A stretch of DNA of 13,001 nucleotides, taken from NCBI GenBank assembly GCA_013816325.1, contig JACDEP010000011.1, forward strand, positions 10,584 through 23,584, written 5' to 3'. Below are positions 6,085 through 13,001 of the stretch, piece after piece; within the stretch, counting starts at the first letter, position 1; each line of letters opens with the position of its first letter. The position numbers and the translations under genes are program-made. Below the pieces are notes generated by a model. It ran no database searches. It was not told the origin of the DNA and saw only the letters and a list, made by a program, of their open reading frames with translations. Source of the stretch: Methylotenera sp. Lineage in GTDB: Bacteria; Pseudomonadota; Gammaproteobacteria; Burkholderiales; Methylophilaceae.

Positions 6085-8385
6085 TTAATGAATTAAAGGT
6101 AGCGATAGCGAACTCAGAAACTCTTCAAACTCTATGATGGTAGTAGGCTTAGCAAACAAGTAGCCTTGGCCGTAATCACATTTAAATTGTTTCAATAATA
6201 GCTCTTGCGCTTGCGTTTCTATACCTTCAGCCACTACTTTAATCCTTAGCTTGTGCGCCATATCAATAATTGCTTCGCAAAGCACCATATTGTCTTTATC
6301 AGACTCCACATGCTGTACGAATGAGCGATCAAGCTTAACGTAGTCCACATTGAATTTTTTCAGGTAACCGAGTGCAGAGTAGCCGGTACCAAAGTCATCG
6401 ATAGAGATTTCAATATTAGCTGTAATAAATTGAGACAAGATATGTTTTACCGAATCGGTAGGTTGTAATAGCAAACCTTCGGTAATTTCTACGGTAATGG
6501 CTTCGCCGGGGATTCCACGTTCCTTTATCCTGCTTAACCAAGACAATAAATTCGTTTCATTCATGAATTGCCTAGGAGACACATTGATACGGATCTGAAA
6601 ATCAGGATGGTATGTTCTGCGTAGCCTAGTCACATCCCGTAGCGTCTGCTCGAATACCCAGTCACTAAGTTGGCCTATCATGCCTGTATCTTCCGCAATT
6701 GAAATAAATTCAAGCGGTCCTATCAATCCTTTCGTTGGATGACGCCATCTAATCAATGCCTCTGCTTTGGTAATAGAATCGTTATTCAAATCTATAATAG
6801 GCTGATAAAAAACGACAAACTCATCATTGGCGATGGCCGTGCGCAAATCATTGGTGATGGTATGGCGGTTAATAGAAGATTCCTGCATGGAGGAGGTGAA
6901 GAATTGGTAGCGATTTTTGCCGAGTCTTTTAGCTTCATACATGGCTTGGTCAGAAAACATCAGCAGGTCTTCCGGCTTTTGGCTATCGTTAGGGTAAACC
7001 GTAATACCAATACTGGCGGTGATATAAATCTTCTGATTATTAATATGAAACGGTTCTTCTATCCGGTTCAGAATTTTATGACTGGCATTTTCCATCGCAT
7101 TTATGTCGGTCAACTCACCCATAATGACTGTAAACTCATCACCGCCTATCCTGGCGGTGGTATCAATCGAACGGACACAGGTGCTCACCCGATGAGCTAC
7201 TTGTTTAATCAATTCATCGCCAGCCGCATGGCCAAGCTGATCATTAATCTGTTTGAAGTTGTCCAAGTCCAAATAGAGCAAGCCTAGAGGCAGCTTGTTT
7301 CTGTTAGCTTTTTTGATTTCTTCTTGCAAGCGATTCTGAAAAATCATTCGGTTAGGTAAGTTAGTCAAGAAATCAAAATTAGCTTGATGCCAAATGCGTT
7401 CTTGCGACAATTTGTTCTGTGCCTTGATGGCTTGTTTAAGGCGATAGCTTTTGAATAGGATAAAAGCTATCACCAGCAGTAATGCACCTAATGCGATTTG
7501 TAATAATTGTTTGGTTTTCTGGTTGTTCTGCAAATTCCATTTATTGAGAATTTCTTTTTTCTCTGGTTCCAGATAAATAAATGATTTTTGCAGGATGGAT
7601 TTCAGCTCAGGCCAATCTCCTCTTACCAACATGTAAATATTAGCTGTATTAGAGGTATTGCCTATCTTCTTGATGTAATTCAAGCCTTGGATATGAGATA
7701 CGTAATCTACTACCAATTCATTGCCAACATAAGCATCAGCAGTACCTTCTTGTAAAGCAATAAAAGCATCCTCAGCAATATCGACTAGGACTATTTTGAT
7801 GTTTGGGAATTTAGCTAGTATCTCCGGCATAGAACCTTTTCTAAATACCGCTACCCGCTTACCGTTTAGGTCTTCCCAACTTTTAATATTATTGGTCTTA
7901 TTGTGCGTGTAAATCGCATAAGGAAGGGTAAGTAGGGGTTCATTCAAGCTGACGAAGCCATTTTTTGTTAAGAGTTTAGGGTTGGTGCTTGCGGAAATCA
8001 TATCGACAATGTCGGTAGTCGAGTTAGTTTCGTAATCAGCCTTTTGAAAATTCACACCTAATATTGACTCCAGCTTTTGCATGTAATCAACAGTGATGCC
8101 ACGGAAACGGTTAGCCTCCGAAAAGAACTCAATAGGCATGTATGCGGTATGCACCCCGACTTTAATGACGGGATGTGCGAGTAACCAGTTACGTTCTTTT
8201 TCCGTAATGCCTATTTCAGCCAATTGCTCGGATGAGACTTTTTTCTGGGTAATCTTTTTAAGTGAGGCATTTGAACTGTTAGGGCTATCTTCTAATGCAT
8301 AAGCCGCGAGGGACTGCATAAAAAAATGCTGGAAAAAATGACAATACACCATTTCCACATTCGCAATGAGAGCTGTGAGTAACAA
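6085..8385 (-). CDS. Periplasmic-sensor GGDEF-EAL protein (diguanylate cyclase / c-di-GMP phosphodiesterase)
   Basis: About 766 residues from a TTG at 8385. Domains in order are an N-terminal secretion signal or anchor (1-30), a bacterial solute-binding (BvgS-like venus-flytrap) domain at about 70-285, one transmembrane helix (about 293-311), GGDEF at about 330-495, and EAL at about 510-760. The GGDEF active site is intact (414-418), with an RxxD inhibitory site (RSID, 405-408) five residues before it. The EAL domain keeps EAL (542-544), N601, EITE (633-636), DDFGTG (663-668), K684 and VVAEGIET (717-724), so both activities look possible. It should sit in the inner membrane, sense a small periplasmic ligand and set c-di-GMP. 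No candidate start (TTG 8385, ATG 8352, ATG 8319) has a good Shine-Dalgarno sequence, and a better signal peptide lies in another frame. The TraX-like gene follows on the same strand. Confidence 0.93.
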   Translation of the reverse strand: MLLTALIANVEMVYCHFFQHFFMQSLAAYALEDSPNSSNASLKKITQKKVSSEQLAEIGITEKERNWLLAHPVIKVGVHTAYMPIEFFSEANRFRGITVDYMQKLESILGVNFQKADYETNSTTDIVDMISASTNPKLLTKNGFVSLNEPLLTLPYAIYTHNKTNNIKSWEDLNGKRVAVFRKGSMPEILAKFPNIKIVLVDIAEDAFIALQEGTADAYVGNELVVDYVSHIQGLNYIKKIGNTSNTANIYMLVRGDWPELKSILQKSFIYLEPEKKEILNKWNLQNNQKTKQLLQIALGALLLVIAFILFKSYRLKQAIKAQNKLSQERIWHQANFDFLTNLPNRMIFQNRLQEEIKKANRNKLPLGLLYLDLDNFKQINDQLGHAAGDELIKQVAHRVSTCVRSIDTTARIGGDEFTVIMGELTDINAMENASHKILNRIEEPFHINNQKIYITASIGITVYPNDSQKPEDLLMFSDQAMYEAKRLGKNRYQFFTSSMQESSINRHTITNDLRTAIANDEFVVFYQPIIDLNNDSITKAEALIRWRHPTKGLIGPLEFISIAEDTGMIGQLSDWVFEQTLRDVTRLRRTYHPDFQIRINVSPRQFMNETNLLSWLSRIKERGIPGEAITVEITEGLLLQPTDSVKHILSQFITANIEISIDDFGTGYSALGYLKKFNVDYVKLDRSFVQHVESDKDNMVLCEAIIDMAHKLRIKVVAEGIETQAQELLLKQFKCDYGQGYLFAKPTTIIEFEEFLSSLSLPLIH

Positions 8386-8671
8386 TGGCTATATAAAATA
8401 TAAGGCATGATTTTATAGGTATATTTTATTTATGCTTAGGACTGTATTTGAACTCATCATACGGCGCAGTTTAGAACACTGCAAATAGTTTATTTATAAA
8501 AAAACTATGCACCTCCTCATTGCATTGGTTTTTTAATTGCAGGTAAAGCGCACTAAATTTGTGCACCATAACTCATTAAAAATATTCATTCCAATAAGCG
8601 ATTGATTTTCATTGATATTAAAGATGGCACACGCCTTGCATTGGTCTTTATATAAGAGAAAGACCCATACC
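8386..8671. other. AT-rich divergent intergenic region
   Basis: This stretch separates the GGDEF-EAL gene from the ATP-grasp operon and should contain divergent promoters. It is AT-rich with several T and A runs. I see a short imperfect inverted repeat, GCAC-7-GTGC near 8551-8565, but no promoter pair or terminator strong enough to call. Frame-extended starts for the ATP-grasp gene (TTG 8612, ATG 8624) fall inside it. Confidence 0.5.
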
Positions 8672-10174
8672 ATGCCAAAATTACCATTGTCTTTTTTTGA
8701 TGAAATGCAGCTTTTACCTACGAATGCAGATGAAGTAAGCGTGCGGGGAATCTATGCGGCTTACCATCATTGGTTAAAAGATGTGCCTCATCACCAGCTT
8801 GATAGCAAGCGCCAGGAAGCCGAGCTACTCTTCCGCCGCGTGGGTATCACATTCAATGTATATGGCGAAACCGATGGTGCTGAACGCTTGATCCCGTTTG
8901 ATGTGATTCCACGTTTACTGTCAGCTAAAGAATGGTCACATTTATCGGCTGGTGCTATCCAACGGGTGCGGGCACTCAATATGTTCTTGCATGATATCTA
9001 TCATGAGCAAGACATTATTAAAGCTGGCATTATCTCTTCCAAGATTCTAGCTAACTCCCAGTATCGCCCGGAAATGTTTGGTGTGGATGTACCCAACCAG
9101 ATATACGCGCACATTGCGGGCATAGACTTGGTACGCACTAGCGAATCGCAATTTTATGTGCTGGAAGATAACTTGCGTACCCCATCAGGGGTGTCGTATA
9201 TGCTGGAAGATCGCAAAATGATGATGCGACTTTTCCCGGAGCTATTCCGTCGCTATTCCATTGCCCCAGTAGACCATTACCCACAAGTACTATTGAAGAA
9301 TTTACGCGCAGTTGCTCAACCGGGTGTGTTAGACCCAACCGTAGTATTACTCTCGCCGGGTGCCTATAACAGTGCGTATTTTGAGCATGCATTTATTGCC
9401 CAGCAAATGGGCATTGAATTGGTGGAAGGGCAAGACTTGTTTGTACGAAATAACGCGGTATTCATGCGGACTACACAAGGTCCGCAACGGGTGGATGTGA
9501 TTTACCGCCGCATTGATGATAATTATATTGATCCGCTAGTGTTTAACCAAAATTCTATGCTGGGTGTGCCGGGTCTGCTTTCAGTGTATAGGAACGGCGG
9601 TGTAACCTTAGCCAATGCCGTAGGTACTGGCGTAGCAGATGATAAGGCGACCTATATTCACGTACCGGCCATGATTAAGTTCTACTTAGGAGAGCAGCCG
9701 ATTTTAGAAAACGTGCCCACTTACGAATTAAGCAAGGAAGAAGATCTTCAATATACTCTAGCTCATTTACATGAGCTAGTGGTAAAGGAGGTGCAGGGAT
9801 CGGGTGGTTACGGCATGCTAGTTGGGCCTGCGGCTAGTAAAAAAGAGCTTGAAGAGTTTAGGCTGCGTATCGTTTCTAGCCCAGCAAGTTATATTGCACA
9901 GCCTACCCTAGCGTTATCGACTTGTCCAACATTGGTAGAAAAGGGTATTGCACCACGTCATGTGGATTTGCGACCATTCGTATTGTCAGGCAAAACAGTC
10001 AGTTTGGTGCCCGGTGCGCTATGCCGCGTAGCATTGAAGGAAGGTTCCTTAGTAGTGAATTCATCACAAGGTGGTGGAACCAAAGATACTTGGGTGCTAG
10101 AAAGTGATCTAGAGCTGGAGTCTCTGACGAATACCATAAAAACTACCGACAAAGAGGTTGAATCGGTATGTTAA
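8672..10174 (+). CDS. Circularly permuted ATP-grasp protein (CP_ATPgrasp, former DUF404/DUF407)
   Basis: A 500-residue cytoplasmic protein from the ATG at 8672. Family blocks are RQEAELLFRRVGITFNVYG (47-65), VLEDNLRTPSGVSYMLEDR (163-181), YRRIDD (278-283), VVKEVQGSGGYGML (370-383, nucleotide-binding Gly-rich part) and NSSQGGGTKDTWVL (463-476). ATP-grasp enzymes ligate a carboxylate to an amine through an acyl phosphate; this subgroup is predicted to make peptide bonds, with no defined substrate. The open frame extends to a TTG at 8612 and an ATG at 8624, but relatives begin near the FYDEM-like block (FFDEM, residues 8-12), and a purine-rich AAGAGAAAG lies about ten bases before 8672. The stop overlaps the start of the alpha-E gene by seven bases, indicating translational coupling. 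Confidence 0.95.
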   Translation: MPKLPLSFFDEMQLLPTNADEVSVRGIYAAYHHWLKDVPHHQLDSKRQEAELLFRRVGITFNVYGETDGAERLIPFDVIPRLLSAKEWSHLSAGAIQRVRALNMFLHDIYHEQDIIKAGIISSKILANSQYRPEMFGVDVPNQIYAHIAGIDLVRTSESQFYVLEDNLRTPSGVSYMLEDRKMMMRLFPELFRRYSIAPVDHYPQVLLKNLRAVAQPGVLDPTVVLLSPGAYNSAYFEHAFIAQQMGIELVEGQDLFVRNNAVFMRTTQGPQRVDVIYRRIDDNYIDPLVFNQNSMLGVPGLLSVYRNGGVTLANAVGTGVADDKATYIHVPAMIKFYLGEQPILENVPTYELSKEEDLQYTLAHLHELVVKEVQGSGGYGMLVGPAASKKELEEFRLRIVSSPASYIAQPTLALSTCPTLVEKGIAPRHVDLRPFVLSGKTVSLVPGALCRVALKEGSLVVNSSQGGGTKDTWVLESDLELESLTNTIKTTDKEVESVC

Positions 10175-11115
10175 GTAGAACCGCTGATCATCTATATTGG
10201 ATGGCACGTTACATTGAACGCGCAGAGAATATGGCGCGCGTGCTGGATGTGACTTACAACATGTCGCTAGTGCCGAATGCCGCAGTGAGCGAATCAGCAT
10301 TATGGTTACCAGCCTTGGAAATCTCCGGCAATGTAGACGCCTATGAAGAAGAATATGGCGAATACACGGCTGCGGGCGTGATTCATTATCTGGCAATGGA
10401 TACTGGCAATCCATCCAGTATTTACAATGCATTACGCAATGCCCGTGAGAATGCGCGAGCGGTGCGCGTAGCCATGACCTCAGAAACTTGGGAGAACATC
10501 AATGCACTTTGGCTGGAATTTACACAATTTATTGGGCAAGACCTCGCTAAAAGTGGGCTACGTGAATTCTGTGATTGGGTAAAAGCCCGCTCACATCTAT
10601 TCCGTGGAGTATGCTTTGGCACTATGCTACGTGATGACGCCTTCAGCTTTGTACGGCTAGGCACATTTATTGAACGTGCTGATAATACTGCGCGTCTCTT
10701 GGATGTGAAATATCACATATTGCTACCGTCGGAAGAAGAGGTAGGCGGGGCGGTTGATTATTATGAATGGAGTGCGGTGTTGCGCTCAGTTTCTGCTTTT
10801 CAGGCGTATCAAAAGATATTTAGCGACACTATTGAACCCTGGCGCGTCGCCGAGTTGCTGGTGCTAAGGCGAGATATGCCGCGTTCATTGCATGCTTGCT
10901 TTGACGAGATTACACCGATATTGGAGCAACTGTCAGGTTCGCGACATACAGAATGTAAGCGCTTGGCGGGCGAGTTGCATGCGAGGTTGCGCTACGGCAA
11001 GATGCAGCATATTTTTCAAAAAGGTTTGCATGAGTTCTTGACCGACTTTATCGATCTCAACAACAAACTAGGCGCAGAAGTGCATAAGACATTCTTAAGC
11101 ATTACGGCGGCTTGA
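10168..11115 (+). CDS. Alpha-E domain protein (former DUF403)
   Basis: A 315-residue, mostly helical cytoplasmic protein. It opens with the family signature MLSRTADHLYWMARYIERAE and shows an internal duplication: ERAENMARVLDV (17-28) is echoed by ERADNTARLLDV (169-180), so the protein is probably two similar helical halves. Members are consistently encoded beside the circularly permuted ATP-grasp protein and are thought to act with it; no reaction has been established. GAGG lies ten bases before the ATG, inside the end of the ATP-grasp gene, with a seven-base overlap of the two frames. The next gene starts 11 bases after its stop. Confidence 0.95.
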   Translation: MLSRTADHLYWMARYIERAENMARVLDVTYNMSLVPNAAVSESALWLPALEISGNVDAYEEEYGEYTAAGVIHYLAMDTGNPSSIYNALRNARENARAVRVAMTSETWENINALWLEFTQFIGQDLAKSGLREFCDWVKARSHLFRGVCFGTMLRDDAFSFVRLGTFIERADNTARLLDVKYHILLPSEEEVGGAVDYYEWSAVLRSVSAFQAYQKIFSDTIEPWRVAELLVLRRDMPRSLHACFDEITPILEQLSGSRHTECKRLAGELHARLRYGKMQHIFQKGLHEFLTDFIDLNNKLGAEVHKTFLSITAA

Positions 11116-11126
11116 CATGGGGGCAT

Positions 11127-12002
11127 ATGTTATTAAGTATTGAACACCAAACCCGCTATGTGTACAGCGAACCGGTTAATTACACGATTCAACAGCTACG
11201 TCTAACGCCGCAAAACGGTTTCGGGCAACATGTAAAGCGTTGGGAAATCAAGGTGAATGGAGAGCTACATCCTTCAGCGGATGCCTATGGAAACAGCATC
11301 CATACCTTAGTGGTGGATGTCTCGCATGAAGAAATCGTGGTAGTCGCATCAGGGGAGATAGAGACTGGATTAGAAGTCATTTCACAACATCAGGCATTAC
11401 CATTGCCAATCTACCTGCGTGATACAGCACTCACTGTGAGCGACGAGAAAATCTATGCGTTCGCCAACCAATTTAAAAGACCAGCCCATTTACAAAACCA
11501 AGCGCTTGAAGAAATGATGCATGCCTTGTTGGAAAAAGTAAGTTATATCAAAGGCGTTACTGAGGTAACAACTTCGGCTATCGAAGCCTTTAAATTGGGG
11601 CAGGGTGTCTGTCAGGACCATGCACATGTATTCATTGCCTGTTGTCGCAGCATAGGCTTGCCAGCGCGCTATGTCAGCGGTTATTTGTTTACCGAAGATG
11701 GCAGCCTGATGCAAACCCATGCATGGGGTGATGTTTTTCTGGAAGCAGAAGGCTGGCAAAGCTTTGATGTATCCAATGGCTGTCGCGCAGGTGCTAGCCA
11801 CGTAAGGCTGGCTACAGGTTTGGATTACCGTACCGCAAGTCCGGTAAGCGGTATGCGTTCTGGAGGCGGTCTTGAAGGGATGACCACGAGCGTGATTGTT
11901 AATCAATCAGGACTGCCCATTAGTAGGCAATATCGTATCGATCAGACCGCGCTTTTCAAGCAAGCAGAATCAATCAGACAGGCGCAGCAGGCACAACAAT
12001 AA
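11127..12002 (+). CDS. Transglutaminase-like cysteine protease with N-terminal beta domain
   Basis: A 291-residue protein from the ATG at 11127. The N-terminal region (about 1-95) is the beta-rich domain typical of bacterial transglutaminase-like proteins, beginning with LLSIEHQTRYVYSEPV. The transglutaminase core contains the triad C162 (GVCQDHAHVF), H198 (THAWGDVF) and D214 (FDVSNG). The conserved tail DYRTASPVSGMRSGGG follows. In this cluster such proteins are predicted to cleave or transfer peptide amide bonds in the cytoplasm; no signal peptide is visible. The open frame extends to a TTG at 11112 overlapping the alpha-E stop, but the ATG at 11127 matches the start of relatives and follows a GGGGG run. 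The triad is intact. Confidence 0.95.
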   Translation: MLLSIEHQTRYVYSEPVNYTIQQLRLTPQNGFGQHVKRWEIKVNGELHPSADAYGNSIHTLVVDVSHEEIVVVASGEIETGLEVISQHQALPLPIYLRDTALTVSDEKIYAFANQFKRPAHLQNQALEEMMHALLEKVSYIKGVTEVTTSAIEAFKLGQGVCQDHAHVFIACCRSIGLPARYVSGYLFTEDGSLMQTHAWGDVFLEAEGWQSFDVSNGCRAGASHVRLATGLDYRTASPVSGMRSGGGLEGMTTSVIVNQSGLPISRQYRIDQTALFKQAESIRQAQQAQQ

Positions 12003-12019
12003 GATGTCAGTAAATTCAA

Positions 12020-12376
12020 ATGGATTCGAACGTCATGGCGATAAAGAAACCTCGCCGTTTTTTTGAAGAAAACTTAGTGCGCTTGTTGGAAGAGCGCGAC
12101 AAGCTTGGCTTAACAGATATGATTCATGAGATTGACGCATTAATGATTTCGGTTGATCCGGAACATGCGGTTAAATATATCGCAAAACTAGCCTTGATGA
12201 CGCCTTATCATTATTTGGTGACGCTCGAAAGAGAGCAGCATTTAACGCATATATTGCGTATAGATTTGGATTCTCCGGATATTTTGTTGCGCGAGGTGAA
12301 AGACCCGAATCTAAGAGGCATTTTCCGCAGCCTGAACGAGATCTGCCCGATAGGTGCAAAAAAACCTAAGATGTGA
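12020..12376 (+). CDS. Small hypothetical protein between the transglutaminase and Anbu genes
   Basis: A 118-residue protein I do not recognise. It starts at ATG 12020, with a second in-frame ATG at 12035 that gives MAIKKPRRFFEENLVRLLEE; neither has a clear Shine-Dalgarno sequence. The N-terminus is basic (KKPRR), the rest looks mainly helical and soluble with no membrane segment or signal peptide, and the last residues are again basic (GAKKPKM). Codon use is like its neighbours. It lies 17 bases after the transglutaminase gene and 111 bases before Anbu, in the same direction, so it is probably expressed with them. A role in the same pathway is guilt by association only. Confidence 0.7.
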   Translation: MDSNVMAIKKPRRFFEENLVRLLEERDKLGLTDMIHEIDALMISVDPEHAVKYIAKLALMTPYHYLVTLEREQHLTHILRIDLDSPDILLREVKDPNLRGIFRSLNEICPIGAKKPKM

Positions 12377-12487
12377 TTGGCTCTAAAGAACAAGGTAATC
12401 ATCACCAGTAGTTTTTATCGCAGTTTTTTTATCTGGTCTAACTCAAAATGGTATCATTCAAGGCGTATCTAATTTTGAATAACTCAT
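12377..12487 (+). other. Spacer before the Anbu gene
   Basis: A 111-base gap, the largest in the plus-strand cluster. It contains two T-rich stretches forming a loose direct repeat (AGTTTTTATC and AGTTTTTTTATC near 12410-12431) but no stable GC-rich hairpin before them. A terminator is therefore not supported; a separate promoter for Anbu is possible but none could be identified with confidence. Confidence 0.4.
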
Positions 12488-13001
12488 ATGACTTATTGTG
12501 TAGGTTTATTGCTTGAACAAGGGCTAGTCCTAGCCTCTGATACCCGCACCAATGCGGGTGTTGACCAGGTTGCTATTGCTCCAAAAATGTTCGTCTTCGA
12601 GATCAAGGATGAGCGCGTCATTGTGCTGCTTACAGCGGGTAATTTGGCGGTGACGCAATCAGTAATCAATCGCTTAAAAACAAATATTGAAAAGCATGAG
12701 ATTGATAGTAAGCACTTACACAACGTAGATAATATGTTTGATGCCGCAGCTTTGGTAGGAAGTGAGTTGCGGGCAGCATTTGAGCGCGATGGTGAGCATT
12801 TTAGACACCACGATGTGGACTTCAATGCGAGTATCATAATCGGCGGGCAAATCAAAGGTGAAAAACCACGCTTATTTCATGTGTACCCAGCCGGAAATTT
12901 CATCGAAACCTGTAATGAAACACCCTATTTTCAGATTGGCGAAACTAAATATGGCAAGCCGATTATTGACCGCGTAGTTAAATATAATAGTGAGATTATG
13001 G
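12488..13001 (+). CDS. Anbu proteasome-like peptidase, 5' part cut by window edge
   Basis: The first 171 codons are present and the frame is open at the window end. The product begins MTYCVGLLLEQGLVLASDTR. After removal of Met, Thr1 is the expected N-terminal nucleophile, with Asp17 (in ASDTR) and Lys32 (in APKM) completing the proteasome-type catalytic site. Further family blocks are LTAGNLAVTQSV, NASIIIGGQ and FQIGETKYGKPI. Anbu belongs to the Ntn-hydrolase superfamily with HslV and the 20S beta subunits and forms open-ring or helical assemblies in the cytoplasm. Its placement after the ATP-grasp, alpha-E and transglutaminase genes is the characteristic Anbu neighbourhood. The C-terminal third is outside the window. 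Confidence 0.93.
   Translation, partial: MTYCVGLLLEQGLVLASDTRTNAGVDQVAIAPKMFVFEIKDERVIVLLTAGNLAVTQSVINRLKTNIEKHEIDSKHLHNVDNMFDAAALVGSELRAAFERDGEHFRHHDVDFNASIIIGGQIKGEKPRLFHVYPAGNFIETCNETPYFQIGETKYGKPIIDRVVKYNSEIM

Noticed and set aside
6739..7287. Plus-strand open frame of 182 codons
   Set aside because: It lies wholly antisense to the GGDEF and EAL coding region, and its translation has no recognisable domain; the minus-strand protein has many conserved motifs.
11490..11906. Minus-strand open frame of 138 codons
   Set aside because: It is antisense to the transglutaminase core with its intact catalytic triad, and the translation looks like a shadow frame.
12377..12440. Terminator after the small hypothetical gene
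   Set aside because: The T-rich stretches are not preceded by a stable stem; the best candidate stem has only about three pairs.
12493..12855. Minus-strand open frame of 120 codons
   Set aside because: It is antisense to the Anbu gene, whose plus-strand translation carries the Thr/Asp/Lys catalytic site.
3827..13001. A bacterial ubiquitin-proteasome system combining the ubiquitin-domain gene with Anbu and the ATP-grasp/transglutaminase cluster
   Set aside because: The ubiquitin domain follows a signal peptide, is fused to an outer-membrane barrel and lacks Gly-Gly, whereas the Anbu cluster products look cytoplasmic. The genes are on opposite strands about 3.4 kb apart, and no E1-, E2- or JAB-like gene is present in the window.

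Overview
The window is chromosomal DNA from a Gram-negative proteobacterium. The overall style (moderate G+C, rdgB-rph next to a PP2C/Ser-Thr kinase pair and yicC, plus an Anbu/alpha-E/ATP-grasp cluster) suggests a betaproteobacterium, perhaps Methylophilaceae. That placement is an impression from gene content, not a computed one.

Left part (1-2707, minus strand): a tight run transcribed leftwards, in order Ser/Thr protein kinase, PP2C phosphatase, RNase PH (rph) and the first codons of the XTP/dITP pyrophosphatase gene (rdgB, cut by the window edge). Gaps are 9-28 bases, so this is very likely one operon mixing reversible protein phosphorylation with RNA and nucleotide housekeeping. An AT-rich divergent spacer (2708-2942) separates it from yicC (2943-3809, plus strand), an endoribonuclease-family gene.

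Centre (3810-8385, minus strand): a block that looks accessory. Read in its own direction it holds a membrane-anchored periplasmic-sensor GGDEF-EAL protein (c-di-GMP turnover), a TraX-like multi-pass membrane acyltransferase, and the most striking gene of the window. That gene encodes a secreted protein with a signal peptide, then a ubiquitin domain about 61% identical to eukaryotic ubiquitin by a gapless hand alignment, then an autotransporter-type outer-membrane beta-barrel. The TraX start region is interrupted by a tandem repeat carrying in-frame stop codons. The 5' end of the GGDEF-EAL gene shows a better signal peptide in another frame, joined through a poly-T tract.

Right part (8672-13001, plus strand): a circularly permuted ATP-grasp protein, an alpha-E protein and a transglutaminase-like protease overlap or nearly touch. 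They are followed by a small unrecognised protein and by the 5' part of the proteasome-like protease Anbu. This is a known conserved neighbourhood, proposed in the literature to make and process a peptide or peptide tag. The ubiquitin-barrel gene lies about 3.4 kb from it on the other strand and encodes an exported protein, so a joint pathway is not supported by the sequence.

No RNA genes, insertion sequences or CRISPR arrays were recognised.
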